Of a DNA stretch of 64,000 bases, positions 1-10,622 are shown piece by piece (position 1 is the stretch's first letter; each line of letters opens with the position of its first letter). This DNA comes from Annona cherimola. Taxonomy: Eukaryota; Streptophyta; Magnoliopsida; Magnoliales; Annonaceae. The translations under genes were made by a program, and so were the position numbers. The stretch lies in NCBI GenBank assembly GCA_030490835.1, contig CM059975.1:33016133-33080132 (forward strand), in the 5' to 3' direction. Under the pieces are notes generated by a model. The model had not been told where the DNA came from. It saw only the letters and a program-made list of their open reading frames with translations, and ran no database searches.

Positions 1-399
1 TTCATCTTTTCCTACATTTTTTGTCTTTTTTTTTTGTCATTTCTTATTTATCTTTTTTTTCTTGTCCCTCGTTTTCTGTCATTATTATGTTGTCTTTCTT
101 TAGCTATATTTGTCATTCTTTTTTCTATCTTTCTTTTACCTTTCTCTTTTTATTTTTGTACCTTTTCTCTTGTTTTATCTTTTCTACAATTGCTCTTCCC
201 TCTCTTCCTTTATTTTGAAAATTTTCCTAGTGTATTATTCAAATTCCTACATCATTGCCTTCAATCATCAACCATTTAGCCACCAAATGCCAACACTACT
301 GAAGTGTCCAAGAAGTTGAAGTAGAGGAGTTACATCAACAAATTCAAGAAAGTATTACAAATCCCCAAAATCAAGAAGAATCCCATAATGAAGACAAGT
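1..399 (+). other. Flank of TR-GAG insertion; possible coding tail at 303-399
   Basis: The first 235 bases are strongly T-rich, as in an intron or 3' spacer, and I see no gene there. From about 303 to 399 one frame reads an acidic, Gln/Glu-rich stretch (EVEELHQQIQES is the recognisable part). It continues, after removal of the element inserted at 400-6053 and one copy of its target duplication, into 6059-6081, where it ends at TAA (6079-6081). This is about 35 codons with no recognised domain, so it could be chance. If real, the retroelement sits in the last exon of something. No upstream exon was identified. Confidence 0.25.
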
Positions 400-1594
400 T
401 GTTGACACCCTACCTTTGGGCCCAAAAGTGGATAAAATGGAAAAGGTCCCAAGCCCAAACAAATTCAAGGTAAAAGGAGGTTCAAGCAAGCTAAGCAGGC
501 CCTTCCAAACTCAACCCACGGGAGCGAAGCTCCACCAAGTCTCGAAGCAGGCTTTTCAATAAACCAGATTCGGCCCACGAGAGCGAAGCTCCTACAGGCC
601 ACCTCAACGGACTCCACAAAGCAGCCAACCAAGCCTCAGAAGCAGGCTTCTCTACAACTTTAGGCCCCTACAACGGCCCACCCAAAGCAAACGGGCTTAG
701 CCAAGCTCAAGTCCACCAAACTCAAGTATATGGACCAAGTCCAAGCCTTCAAAGGGGCTAAGGCCCACAACCTCAACCCAAGTTCAAGAATGTGGATCAA
801 GTCCAACTCTTCAAGAAGCCCAAGCCCATGGACCAAGTCCATGCTTCAAGAGGGCCCAAAAGCCCACGATCCCAACATAAGTCCAAGCCCATGGACCAAG
901 TCCATGACTCAAGGGAGCCCAAAGCCCACTCCTACATCTATAAAAGGAGAGGCACCCCTCTCATTTGAGGGGACTTGAAGAGAGGCATCCCAAAGGGGGA
1001 GGACGGGAGTCTGCAGCAACGCCCCGACATCCCGGTTTTTTCCGCTCTACGAGCTCCGCGCTCTCTCTTCCACGCCCCCTTTCCATCTCTCCCATTCTCT
1101 CAAATCTTTTTATTTCCCCCTTTCACGCCGTGTAAACCGCCTCGGGTTGGCAGATTTCTCCATATTTGCTTCAACCCGAAGGCCGGAACCCGGACTCTGT
1201 ATTGCTAGTGCCTTATTTCATCAAATAGGGGCTGATCTCCCTTTAAAGATCAGTGGCGACTTCGTTTTTCTTTATTTTGTGTGTGCATGTTTAAGCTAAC
1301 GCCCCGGCAAGGCGGGTGCACGTGGGTCCACGGATTCCAGCATAATACGCTACCGTTATGCTGCCGGATTTGTGACTTGACCCGTGTACGGAAGGCCCCG
1401 TCTTAGCCGTTATGCTGCCGAAATCACGAGAAAATACCCACACGCCAACTTTCCTAAAAGATATGAAGCCTAATGCGTTTTACCCCATGTGAATGCAGGA
1501 AATCTAAGCCCACGTTTCTTTTCAACACGATCCACATTTTCAAGGCCCGGGAAACCATTCCGAGCCCATCGTAGCGCTCACGGCGGGTGCTACA
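400..1594 (+). repeat. Left LTR of TR-GAG element
   Basis: 1195 bp, TG...CA. A TATA box (TATAAAA) lies at 939-945, followed about 100 bp later by a GC-rich, pyrimidine-rich stretch, the likely promoter and R/U5 start. The sequence near 720-920 is a loose array built on the words CCAAGTCCA and AGCCCA. By eye it differs from the right LTR at about nine positions, all of them transitions. Confidence 0.92.
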
Positions 1595-1597
1595 GCT

Positions 1598-1615
1598 TGG
1601 CGACTCCACTGAGGA
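1598..1615 (+). other. Primer-binding site of TR-GAG element
   Basis: TGGCGACTCCACTGAGGA begins three bases after the left LTR. It is not the common initiator-Met site (TGGTATCAGAGC). TGGCGACTC-type sites are, to my knowledge, used by Tat/Ogre-type elements and matched to a tRNA-Arg 3' end. The tRNA assignment is from memory and not checked. Confidence 0.6.
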
Positions 1616-1950
1616 CGGCGTTGCAGGTCTACATCGGCGCAAGGGGGTCAGAAACTGGAAGATTGGAGCTCTTCCCACGCTGAACAGCAAGTTGCAGAAG
1701 AAATCCCGTCTCCCGGCAGCGAGTTTCTGAAGTTTTTGCCCAAATCGCGCAGAAACCTAAAAAGTTTTTATGTCCAGAGGCGTCCAGCTCAAAAACTGGA
1801 CAGAACTCGTGAGGAACTGTTGGATACCGCCTCGTGACTGTTCACGCACCTAAGACGAGCCTAAAGGGACGACTTCCAACAAACATGAAACCGGTTAAGG
1901 CTAAGTAAAAATTCGGCATAAAAATCACTTTTTTTTCATAACCTGAGTGT

Positions 1951-2175
1951 TTTCTGGTCACACTTCCAGAAACGCTTCAAGCGAACTGGTCTTCCTTCCA
2001 GAGACTCTTCAAGCGAATTGGTCATTCTTCCAGACACTCTTCAAGCGAACTGGTCATTCTTCCAGACACGCTTCAAGAGAACTGGTCCTTCTCCAGATAC
2101 GCTTCAAGAGAACTGGTCCTTCTCCAGACACGCTTCAAGCGAACTGGTCACTTTTCCAGAGACACCTCAGGCAAA
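1951..2175 (+). repeat. Tandem array, about 32-bp unit, in TR-GAG leader
   Basis: Six to seven imperfect units of the pattern CTTCCAGACACGCTTCAAGC followed by GAACTGGTC, period about 30-33 bp, lie between the left LTR and gag. The units differ by one or two substitutions and small length changes. The array is non-coding or at most a short chance ORF. Confidence 0.85.
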
Positions 2176-2374
2176 CCTAAATCTGTGGACCTCGAACATT
2201 CTCACGCACAAAACTTAATATAAATAAAATCTGAAAAAAAAACGCACACAAAAGGACTCGGACTTGCAAGCATCTATCCAAAAGTTGATCTTTTTTATTA
2301 TCTGTTTACAAGTGCTAACCATTTTTCATTGATTGCTCAGGTTCTTCACCATATCTCGAAGTCAAAGCAAGTCA

Positions 2375-2590
2375 ATCACTGATGTGACAGGTGCTGAAAA
2401 GCGCTGACAAGACAACTGACATGACATAAAGGTGCTGACAAGACCATCGATGTGACATAAAGCTTACATGCCTAGAAGTCAACTGTTGACCCAAGAAGTA
2501 TGCTGATAAGACAATTGACATGACATAAAGGCGCTGAAATGACCATTGATGTGACAAAAGGCACTGGCATGGCATAAAGGTCCAGCAACG
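2375..2590 (+). repeat. Second degenerate tandem repeat block in TR-GAG leader
   Basis: Repeated words GCTGACAAGAC, TTGACATGACATAAAGG and GACCATTGATGTGACA recur at about 33-bp steps, inside a larger duplicated block of about 115 bp. An A-rich stretch with runs of AAAAAAAGAG follows at 2731-2825 and leads to the gag start. Confidence 0.7.
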
Positions 2591-2880
2591 TCCAGCGGCA
2601 TCACGGCGACGCGGCAGTAAGCTAGCAATGGCTTTTCAAGTTCGAAGATGATTAATCAACCTTTCTACCCTTGGTTCTGAAACCGGGGGGCATCATATCA
2701 TGTTTCCGTAATTTTACTTTGACTTCCTACTTAAAAAAAAGGTTAAAAAAAGAGCAAAAAAAAAAGAGTAAAAAAAAAGAGAGCAAAAAAAAAGGTTAAA
2801 AGAAAAAGCAAAAAAAAAAAAAGAGTGAAGAAATTATATATCTTAAAGTTCTAGTTGCCTTCAAGCTGAAGATCTCATAC

Positions 2881-4602
2881 ATGGAGCCGACAAATCATCT
2901 TTCAAAGGAAAATACTGCATTCCCATTTGAAAAACGTGATCGGATGATGCAACGAATGCAACGGATGGAGGACATGCTCTACAAAATAATAGATCAACAT
3001 CAATCAATGGCAAAACAACAACATCAAGCGTCATCCTCTTCATCACAACATCAACAAACAACGAGTTCGAGCTCACAATCCATCCCAGTTCAAAGATCAC
3101 ATGGCCTAGCGAAAGTGCAAGGCGAAATAGAAAAGGTCAAGATACAATTTCAAAGCCAACTCCAAGAGTTACAAAGAAAAATTGACCGACAGCAAGAGGA
3201 GGACTTTCATTTGGTAAAAATTGAAGACTTATGCCCATTTCCAAATGCACAACTACCTGAAAATTTCAAAATGCCAACCCTCCCTACCTATGAAGGAAAC
3301 TCATGCCCACATGCCCATATCAAGGCCTTTTGCAGTATTTTATACCCTTTGGTAAAAAAAGAGGAAATTTTGGTCATGCTATTCCAACATAGCCTGAGAG
3401 GAGACGCCCTTGAATGGTATACGTCGCTTGACTGCAAGCAAATCAAAACATGGGAGCATCTATCTCTCACTTTCATGGATCGATTTTCCTACATGCTAAA
3501 CACGGCTCCCAAAAGGGCCGATCTCGAAGCACTCAAGCAAGAAGATGATGAAACGTTCTCAGAGTACGTGGCTAGATGGCGTGCCATGGCGGCGAAGATG
3601 AAAAGCCCGTTGCCGTTGGATGAGCAAATCTCCATCGTCGTCAACTCAACGCACCCGAGCATCTCGGGCTACCTCATCTCTCACCCATATGTCAACTTCA
3701 CTCAACTCCTCCAAGCCGGGGAACAAGTGGAGGCGGGAATCAGACATGGTACCATCTCCCCATGGCCACACTTCTCCCGAGAAAATGTCTTCATTCCAGT
3801 TAACCAACCAACATGCCCGCAATCTAAAAATGCAGAAGAAAATCTCAAAGCTCCTTACACTTCTGTAAAGCAATCGTTGTCATCATCTTCTACACAACCA
3901 TGCCCGGCCACGGAAGGTGAAATATTAATCTTATCGACAAAGCATACAAATACCTCAGAAAAGGAAGTGCTAGCCAAGGAGTACAAATTTCAAAAAATTC
4001 CCACACAAGAAAAGCTAAATGGAAGAGACCATCTACAAGTCACAAATGAAGTTATCCCTCACACAGACAATCAAGCAGAGGCATTTAAAAGGCCTCAACA
4101 AACCATCATCAATACAGGCAATGTCGACAAAGTCGAACAGCCAACAAGGTTAGCCCCGGAAGCCGCAGAATGCGCAGGGCACACAACCATCATCTATCAA
4201 CCCACCGTCACAAATACATCTCCGTCAACACATCCACAAGGGATATTTCAAAACGGCTACCAGATAGTCTTTCCATCAAGCTTGGCAGGAAAAATACCAA
4301 CAACCAATAAAGAAAATATTTCACAAGAGGCAAAAAGCGTACAAAAAATAAAAGACTGGAGGCATGCCAGAGAAGTATGGGGGCAACCTACCAAAGACGC
4401 ATACCAGAGAAGCATTAAGTTCAAGATACAAAGAAAAAATTACAAACGAAGGCTGAAGAGGAAAAGGTGGAGAAAAATGCATCTACATCATCCCGAAGCA
4501 TGGGGGCATGTGGTTCTAAAGAAAAATGACACAAATTACTTTTATATCATGTTCCATCCTACAACAAACAAAGTTTGGGACCCGGGAGGCAAAGCTACAT
4601 GA
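2881..4602 (+). CDS. gag: Gag polyprotein of TR-GAG element (573 aa)
   Basis: Intact ORF with an ATG at 2881 after an A-rich leader. The N-terminus (residues 1-75) is Gln/Ser-rich with a short coiled-coil-like stretch around 75-105. A retrotransposon gag capsid domain spans about residues 130-255, with the family hallmarks ALEWYTSL (near residue 177), WEHLSLTFMDRF and ETFSEYVARWRAMAAK. The C-terminal half is low-complexity and ends in a basic region (KRKRWRKMH) that could bind nucleic acid. No CCHC zinc knuckle is visible, unlike gag of most autonomous gypsy elements. The protein would form the particle that packages the RNA. An intact gag with no pol in a young element suggests selection on gag or recent amplification. 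Confidence 0.9.
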   Translation: MEPTNHLSKENTAFPFEKRDRMMQRMQRMEDMLYKIIDQHQSMAKQQHQASSSSSQHQQTTSSSSQSIPVQRSHGLAKVQGEIEKVKIQFQSQLQELQRKIDRQQEEDFHLVKIEDLCPFPNAQLPENFKMPTLPTYEGNSCPHAHIKAFCSILYPLVKKEEILVMLFQHSLRGDALEWYTSLDCKQIKTWEHLSLTFMDRFSYMLNTAPKRADLEALKQEDDETFSEYVARWRAMAAKMKSPLPLDEQISIVVNSTHPSISGYLISHPYVNFTQLLQAGEQVEAGIRHGTISPWPHFSRENVFIPVNQPTCPQSKNAEENLKAPYTSVKQSLSSSSTQPCPATEGEILILSTKHTNTSEKEVLAKEYKFQKIPTQEKLNGRDHLQVTNEVIPHTDNQAEAFKRPQQTIINTGNVDKVEQPTRLAPEAAECAGHTTIIYQPTVTNTSPSTHPQGIFQNGYQIVFPSSLAGKIPTTNKENISQEAKSVQKIKDWRHAREVWGQPTKDAYQRSIKFKIQRKNYKRRLKRKRWRKMHLHHPEAWGHVVLKKNDTNYFYIMFHPTTNKVWDPGGKAT

Positions 4603-4733
4603 GAAAATTGTTCCACAACGCCGCTCGCAAGGCAAACTTCTAGACAATAGCAGGAAGAAACAACTTGAGTTCGCAGAAATTGCGAAGTGACCCAAAACAA
4701 AAACAAAAAACAAAAACAAAAACAAAAAAAAAG

Positions 4734-4737
4734 AAAG

Positions 4738-4781
<44 letters not shown>

Positions 4782-4858
4782 TGTTCAGGTCAATGCCAAA
4801 AGGGGTGTCAAGTACTTTGCCATTCACCGTCAAGACGCCTCTGGCAAAGGGGGGCAAC
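4734..4858 (+). repeat. GA microsatellite and polypurine tract
   Basis: A purine run with an (AG)n tract covers about 4734-4780. Immediately before the right LTR, AAAGGGGGGCAAC (4846-4858) is the polypurine tract that would prime plus-strand synthesis. The spacing to TGTTGACACC is direct. Confidence 0.8.
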
Positions 4859-6053
4859 TGTTGACACCCTACCTTTGGGCCCAAAAGTGGGTAAAATGGA
4901 AAAGGTCCCAAGCCCAAACAAATTCAAGGTAAAAGGAGGTTCAAGCAAGCTAAGCAGGCCCTTCCAAACTCAACCCACGGGAGCAAAGCTCCACCAAGCC
5001 TCGAAGCAGGCTTTTCAACAAACCAGATTCGGCCCACGAGAGCGAAGCTCCTACAGGCCACCTCAACGGACTCCACAAAGCAGCCAACCAAGCCTCAGAA
5101 GCAGGCTTCTCTACAACTTTGGGCCCCTACAACGGCCCACCCAAAGCAAACGGGCTTAGCCAAGCTCAAGTCCACCAAACTCAAGTATATGGACCAAGTC
5201 CAAACCTTCAAAGGGGCTAAGGCCCACAACCTCAACCCAAGTTCAAGAATGTGGATCAAGTCCAACTCTTCAAGAAGCCCAAGCCCATGGACCAAGTCCA
5301 TGCTTCAAGAGGGCCCAAAAGCCCACGATCCCAACACAAGTCCAAGCCCATGGACCAAGTCCATGACTCAAGGGAGCCCAAAGCCCACTCCTACATCTAT
5401 AAAAGGAGAGGCACCCCTCTCATTTGAGGGGACTTGAAGAGAGGCATCCCAAAGGGGGAGGACGGGAGTCTGCAGCAACGCCCCGGCATCCCGGTTTTTT
5501 CCGCTCTACGAGCTCCGCGCTCTCTCTTCCACGCCCCCTTTCCATCTCTCCCATTCTCTCAAATCTTTTTATTTCCCCCTTTCACGCCGTGTAAACCGCC
5601 TCGGGTTGGCAGATTTCTCCATATTTGCTTCAACCCGAAGGCCGGAACCCGGACTCTGTATTGCTAGTGCCTTATTTCATCAAATAGGGGCTGATCTCCC
5701 TTTAAAGATCAGTGGCGACTTCGTTTTTCTTTATTTTGTGTGTGCATGTTTAAGCTAACGCCCCGGCAAGGCGGGTGCACGTGGGTCCACGGATTCCAGC
5801 ATAATACGCTACCGTTATGCTGCCGGATTTGTGACTTGACCCGTGTACGGAAGGCCCCGTCTTAGCCGTTATGCTGCCGAAATCACGAGAAAATACCCAC
5901 ACGCCAACTTTCCTAAAAGATATGAAGCCTAATGCGTTTTACCCCATGTGAATGCAGGAAATCTAAGCCCACGTTTCTTTTCAACACGATCCACATTTTC
6001 AAGGCCCGGGAAACCATTCCAAGCCCATCGTAGCGCTCACGGCGGGTGCTACA
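4859..6053 (+). repeat. Right LTR of TR-GAG element
   Basis: 1195 bp, the same length as the left LTR, with TATAAAA at 5398-5404. It is followed by the second CAAGT target copy at 6054-6058. Confidence 0.92.
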
Positions 6054-6081
6054 CAAGTCTTCTTCAATTAGAGAAGAATAA

Positions 6082-9000
6082 TGTAGGAGCTATGCTTTGA
6101 TTATGTGTTAGTTTTCCTACATGAAAAATATGGTAACAAATTTTTATATTTTTGCTTTTATAGTATATAATTTCTTCTGCATGTAAAAGCCGGTGAAAAG
6201 CTTTTCACCTATTATGTGCTTGTAAGACATGAATTATGAAATCTAAATTATATTTTGAGTTAGCAAGTTTTATCCTTGGCTTATCAAACTAGGTGGCCTT
6301 TTTGGCTATATTTCTATAATGAGAATTTTAGCCTTGCCAAAATTGGCTTTCATTTTTCCATAGTGGGATTCTCAACCTCACTAAGACCGTGATGCCCCAT
6401 GTCACCACTAATCCCTTTTAGTACCAACGAGTCCGTCGACTCCCATCACTTAAGCCCTGCTAAATAAGTACATGTAAAATAAAAAGTGATATGATTCAAA
6501 GCTAGCTTATAACCTTTTACTTTCAGTTATGTTCTAATGTTTTAGTATAATTTAAACTAGTTACTATACTCAAAATACTTATTTAAAGTAAAAAGTGTTT
6601 GTGAGAACCTCATGAATGTGCTCACCTTGATTAAATATATTATAAGACTTAATCTAAGTTAAATATCTACATGATACTAAAATTTTTATAATTTTATATT
6701 TTATGAGGATAATGAAATATATATTAATTTTGCTAATTATTTACTTTCATCATGATCTAATCTTTAATAGAATTATACGAAAGATATTTTAATTATTATA
6801 AATAGTCATATACTCCTGTAGAAAAGTTCAAGTAATTACTAAAATTTTTATTTTATTATAAGATACATGTGTATCAGAAATGATAAAATTCTACACGTTA
6901 ATCCAAATTAACTGAGGGCATATTCACGAATCGAATGAGATTTGAGATGGAATGAAAAAATTGAGAATGAGAAAAATATTTGTTAGGATGCCATCCTATT
7001 ACTCAACGAGCCCTATGATGTTTGTCTAGACTTTAATGAGGGCCCATCATGTGTGGTCGGTCATGTGGCAGCCCCATACCCTCTGCTATTTTATCTATTT
7101 TTTATTTTTTTACAAAACCGTTAATTAAGGTGTTTTTGACTTATAAATCTAAGTTTTTCTATTTTTGAAAATATGATAGAGTCTATCTAAGTGGAAGGTG
7201 GTGGGAGAATGAGAAGAAGATCTAAAAAAAATAAAATGAAAGTAATTGAACAAGATTTAAAATTTATTAAAAATTTAGTCTTAATTTGTCAAAAATAACG
7301 CAACAGAATTCATGCAACCGATCCCACCTAGGTGGGATATGACTTATGATAATGATGATAATGATTTTCTATCTTTTTAAACACGGGGTATTTTAGAAAA
7401 TGACTAAAATATCCTACGTTTAAAAATACAAAAAAAAAATGTCAGTACTTACATTTCCAAGTGATTCACATAGGTGTACGAAGAACAGTGAATAAGAAAT
7501 GAAAGATTCAAATATTAGCCAGAGGCAGTGTTACCATGCATTTGAAGTGTACCTCACCTAGTGCCCGGAGTGAATGGCATCACACTACTCTTCTTGCACA
7601 TAACATTGAAGTAGGCACGTGTATCGCACCACCCTTTTTCAGCACCAGCATTTTTGCCGGAACTATCCTCCACTAGCTATCCTGGAAACTCTTTGTCGTA
7701 AGACATGTTGGACTTCGACGAAAAGTTGGAAAATGTCTTAATCTGCATTCATTTCTTATGATTAATGATTATGAGTTTCTTGCTCCCACCGCAATGGGTT
7801 ACCTACTACCATGGATTTTCCTCAATTTTGATTTTTGGTATCTAAATTTTTTTTTTAAAAAGTTAAAATTTAGTTGCTAAAGAAGAACTTGATTGCTAAT
7901 AATTCGTGACATATTATGTAACAAAAAGAATTTTGGTTTCTAATAATTTATGATTTTTGTGTTCACTTAACAAATTTTGATTCATTGCCAAAACAATATT
8001 GTAGCACGACAATTTTTCCTTGCTTACAAAATCATCAGCATGAGTATGGAAAAATTTTCTTGGGGTCCGATTTTTAATTTTTTTAATTGCTAATAAAGGT
8101 CGACCAAAGTGTATTTTCTTGTAATGGAGAGTTATAAGATGGCTTCGATAGGAAATGGTTTCCACGCCACACAAGAGATGTTTTATATTTAAAATATAAT
8201 GCTGATTTTTCATAACGAAAATAAACAAATCGAATATTAATATGATCTTCACGAAGTAAAAATTATATTTAGTTTTAATGATATAAAACCTCATCTCAAT
8301 AAAATAAATAATATAAAATGTTATATTATATAAATTATATTAAACATATTATTTACTGGGCTGGCTTCTATATAACAAATTATATAGAAGCGGAACCACG
8401 TAATCCCTTTATTTTTAAGATTTTAATCTTTAATGAAAAATAAAATCTATTTATTATATTTAACATTATTTATTTATCTAGAAGATGGAATTTCATCCCA
8501 AGTAAGTATATTTATGGGTCACATTTGTTGAAAAATATATATTCATGTGTAAATTATGAAAAATATTTAGATTCATTTACATATTTGTTAGAATATACTA
8601 ATATTTTATAGAATCATTTTTACGCATAGGAATTATATTTTAGAAAATTTAGATGCTGAAAATATAACTTTAAAATTGATATTTAGCATTAAAATATTTT
8701 ATAACGTTGATTTTCAATAAGGCCCATGCACAGTGATATAAAATAAATAAAAGAATTTCCAAAATACAATAAATAATACTAAATAAAATGGATGGTGTAG
8801 ATTTTTCATTAACCATTAAAATTTTAAATACGAAGAAAGCTCACGAAAAAAAATTTCATTAGAAGCTGGACCAGTATTTATAATCTAAAAACATGTACCC
8901 TTTAAATTATTCTATTAAAATTATTTGATTTGCATGATTTTTACTGTGAATGATCAAAATTATATATATAATAATTTGTAATATTAGATGTAATAATATA

Positions 9001-9225
9001 TAAAAATACCCAATAAAAAATCAATTTCTTTAGGTTAGTTATCACAAATGGCCGGGCCGTTGAAACTAACATTTTATTTATTTTAATTTTTTGACTTCGG
9101 GGCCTAGAATTGTGGAAACTTGGTTCCCAAGGAAGCCGACCTCAGTTCTGTGTCTTGGGGAAGAAGAAACGGTTTTTTAAATAGGCGTGCCAAGGAGGGA
9201 TAATTCTGTCTGCACTCGCGCGTAT
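6082..9225. other. AT-rich spacer without a recognisable gene
   Basis: About 3.1 kb with no ORF that looks coding. The only ORF of note (7914-8294, minus) is AT-driven and unlike any family I know. Around 7085-7440 a T-rich stretch and the words TAAATCTAAG and GACTAAAATA recall the foldback MITE family at 9230 and 22430, but I could not define ends. Confidence 0.6.
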
Positions 9226-9229
9226 TTTA

Positions 9230-9500
9230 CTTTTTTTTTAATTTTATTTTGAAATTTTTTTGAATAACTGTTAATCTAAGTATATTTAACACATATATTA
9301 ATTTTTACTATTTTTAGAAATATCTAGATATTTTTTGTATTTTTTAAAAATTAGTGGTCACTGATTTTTAAAAAATCTCAAAAAATTTAAAAATCTAAAA
9401 AAATAGTAAAAATTAATACACGTTAAATATATTTAGATTAACAAATAACAATTGTATAAAAAAAATTTTAAAAAATTTTAAAAAATTTTAAAAAATGCAT
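9230..9500. mobile_element. Foldback MITE, family A copy 1
   Basis: Two arms of about 120 bp are inverted copies: the left arm contains GTTAATCTAAGTATATTTAA and the right arm its complement TTAAATATATTTAGATTAAC, with AATTTTTACTATTTTTAG against CTAAAAAAATAGTAAAAATT inside. The hinge is near ATTAGTGGTCACTGATTTTT (about 9349-9369). No clear target duplication. The same arms recur at 22430-22660, and half of one at 21775-21910. It has no coding capacity. Confidence 0.7.
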
Positions 9501-10186
9501 GCATGCACCGGGGTGCAGCGAGGCAGGTGGATAGAATTGGGCTGCAGGAAGGAGGCGTATCATGATTACATCCGCGTGCCTCCCGATCCATTTTTACGCA
9601 TACGCCCGCCCAACAACGATGAGACACAAGGTAAGATCCAATAAAACACAATAGTTTATTTTCAGTGAGGGGTTTTTACAAATTTAATCCTTTAAGTTTG
9701 GAAGTTTGCATATTTGCCCTCAGGTTTGAATGTAAAATTAACCTTATGTAAGAAAAGCCGTTGCAACTTTTTTTTTACACAATTGCTGTAGCCTCTTTTT
9801 TTTTTTTTTTTTGAGAAAGCCTTTGTCCCATTTTTATTAGGGACTGTTGAAGAATTTACCCTTTAGAATTTGAAATTGCAAAAATAACCATCGATGAAGA
9901 AATTTAATAGTTTTGCAAATACAACCCTTTATGAAAAGTTACTGCCTATAATTTTTTTAGAAAAAATTATACCACCTTTTGTTCAAAATCCTAAAAGTCA
10001 AGAGGATAATTTTATAAATATTTGAATAAGAATTATTTTTATAAATACTTATTATGTTAAAAATTGATTGGGTGTTTGCAAATTTTGTAAATTCTCGGAA
10101 AAATGATGTGAAAATTAATTTTATTTTATAATAAAAATAACAATACTTATTGTAAAAAAATATTCCTAAAAGTACTCCACGCATTA
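9501..10186. other. AT-rich spacer
   Basis: It contains poly-A/T runs and a GC-richer patch (about 9497-9630, with ATGCATGCATGC). No gene seen. Confidence 0.5.
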
Positions 10187-10195
10187 AATAATTTA

Positions 10196-10613
10196 GGATA
10201 ATTTGCATATATACCTATATAGTTTCATCGATATCGTAGATATACCCACGTAGTTTTACAAAATGCATATTATCCCTACATAGTTTCACCAAAATTGCGT
10301 ATTACCCTCACATCGTTAACTGCCGTTAATATCTGTTGTTATATTTTCAAAAAATGACGAAAATGTTATCATCTTCATGAGGGTAATATGCAATTTTGGT
10401 GAAACTACGTGGGGTGATATGCAATTCATGAAACTACGAATGAGGCATTTTCGTCATTTTTGAAAATATAACGATAGATACTAACAGCAGTTAACGGCAT
10501 GGGGTAATACAAAATTTTGGTGAAATTATGTCGGGGTAATATGCATTTCATGAAACTACGTGGGTATATTTGCAATTAGCATCAAACTATATAGGTATAT
10601 ATGCAAATTACCC
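10196..10613. mobile_element. Mutator-like MITE (418 bp) with 9-bp target duplication
   Basis: Terminal inverted repeats are about 30 bp: the left end begins GGATAATTTGCATATATACC and the right end is its complement with one difference (GGGTAATTTG). AATAATTTA is repeated exactly at 10187-10195 and 10614-10622; a 9-bp target duplication is the hallmark of Mutator-like elements. Almost the whole element folds back: for example GTTATATTTTC near 10339-10349 pairs with GAAAATATAAC near 10461-10471. The word GGTGAAACTACGTGG, or its complement, recurs inside each arm. No ORF, so a MULE transposase would be needed in trans. Confidence 0.88.
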
Positions 10614-10622
10614 AATAATTTA

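Larger units (their letters stand above)
400..6053 (+). mobile_element. Complete TR-GAG-type non-autonomous LTR retrotransposon
   Basis: A 5654-bp element is bounded by two 1195-bp direct repeats (400-1594, 4859-6053) that begin TGTTGACACC and end GGTGCTACA. The target duplication CAAGT is perfect (395-399 and 6054-6058). The interior has a primer-binding site, a long leader with two tandem-repeat blocks, one gag ORF (2881-4602), a GA microsatellite and a polypurine tract. There is no protease, reverse transcriptase, RNase H or integrase anywhere inside, so it must be moved by proteins from another element. The non-Met primer site and the LTR style suggest a relative of the Tat/Ogre/Retand group of Ty3/gypsy (inference). 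The LTRs differ at about nine sites by eye, so insertion was recent. Confidence 0.93.

Noticed and set aside
1951..2175. Regular short repeats that could suggest a CRISPR array
   Set aside because: The units are contiguous with no unique spacers, and the context is a plant LTR element.
4516..4917. 133-codon minus-strand ORF near the right TR-GAG LTR
   Set aside because: It is driven by the GA microsatellite (a run of SLSLSL) and antisense to gag and LTR.
7914..8294. 126-codon minus-strand ORF in AT-rich spacer
   Set aside because: Lys/Ile/Phe-rich composition expected from AT-rich DNA; no motif and no splice context.
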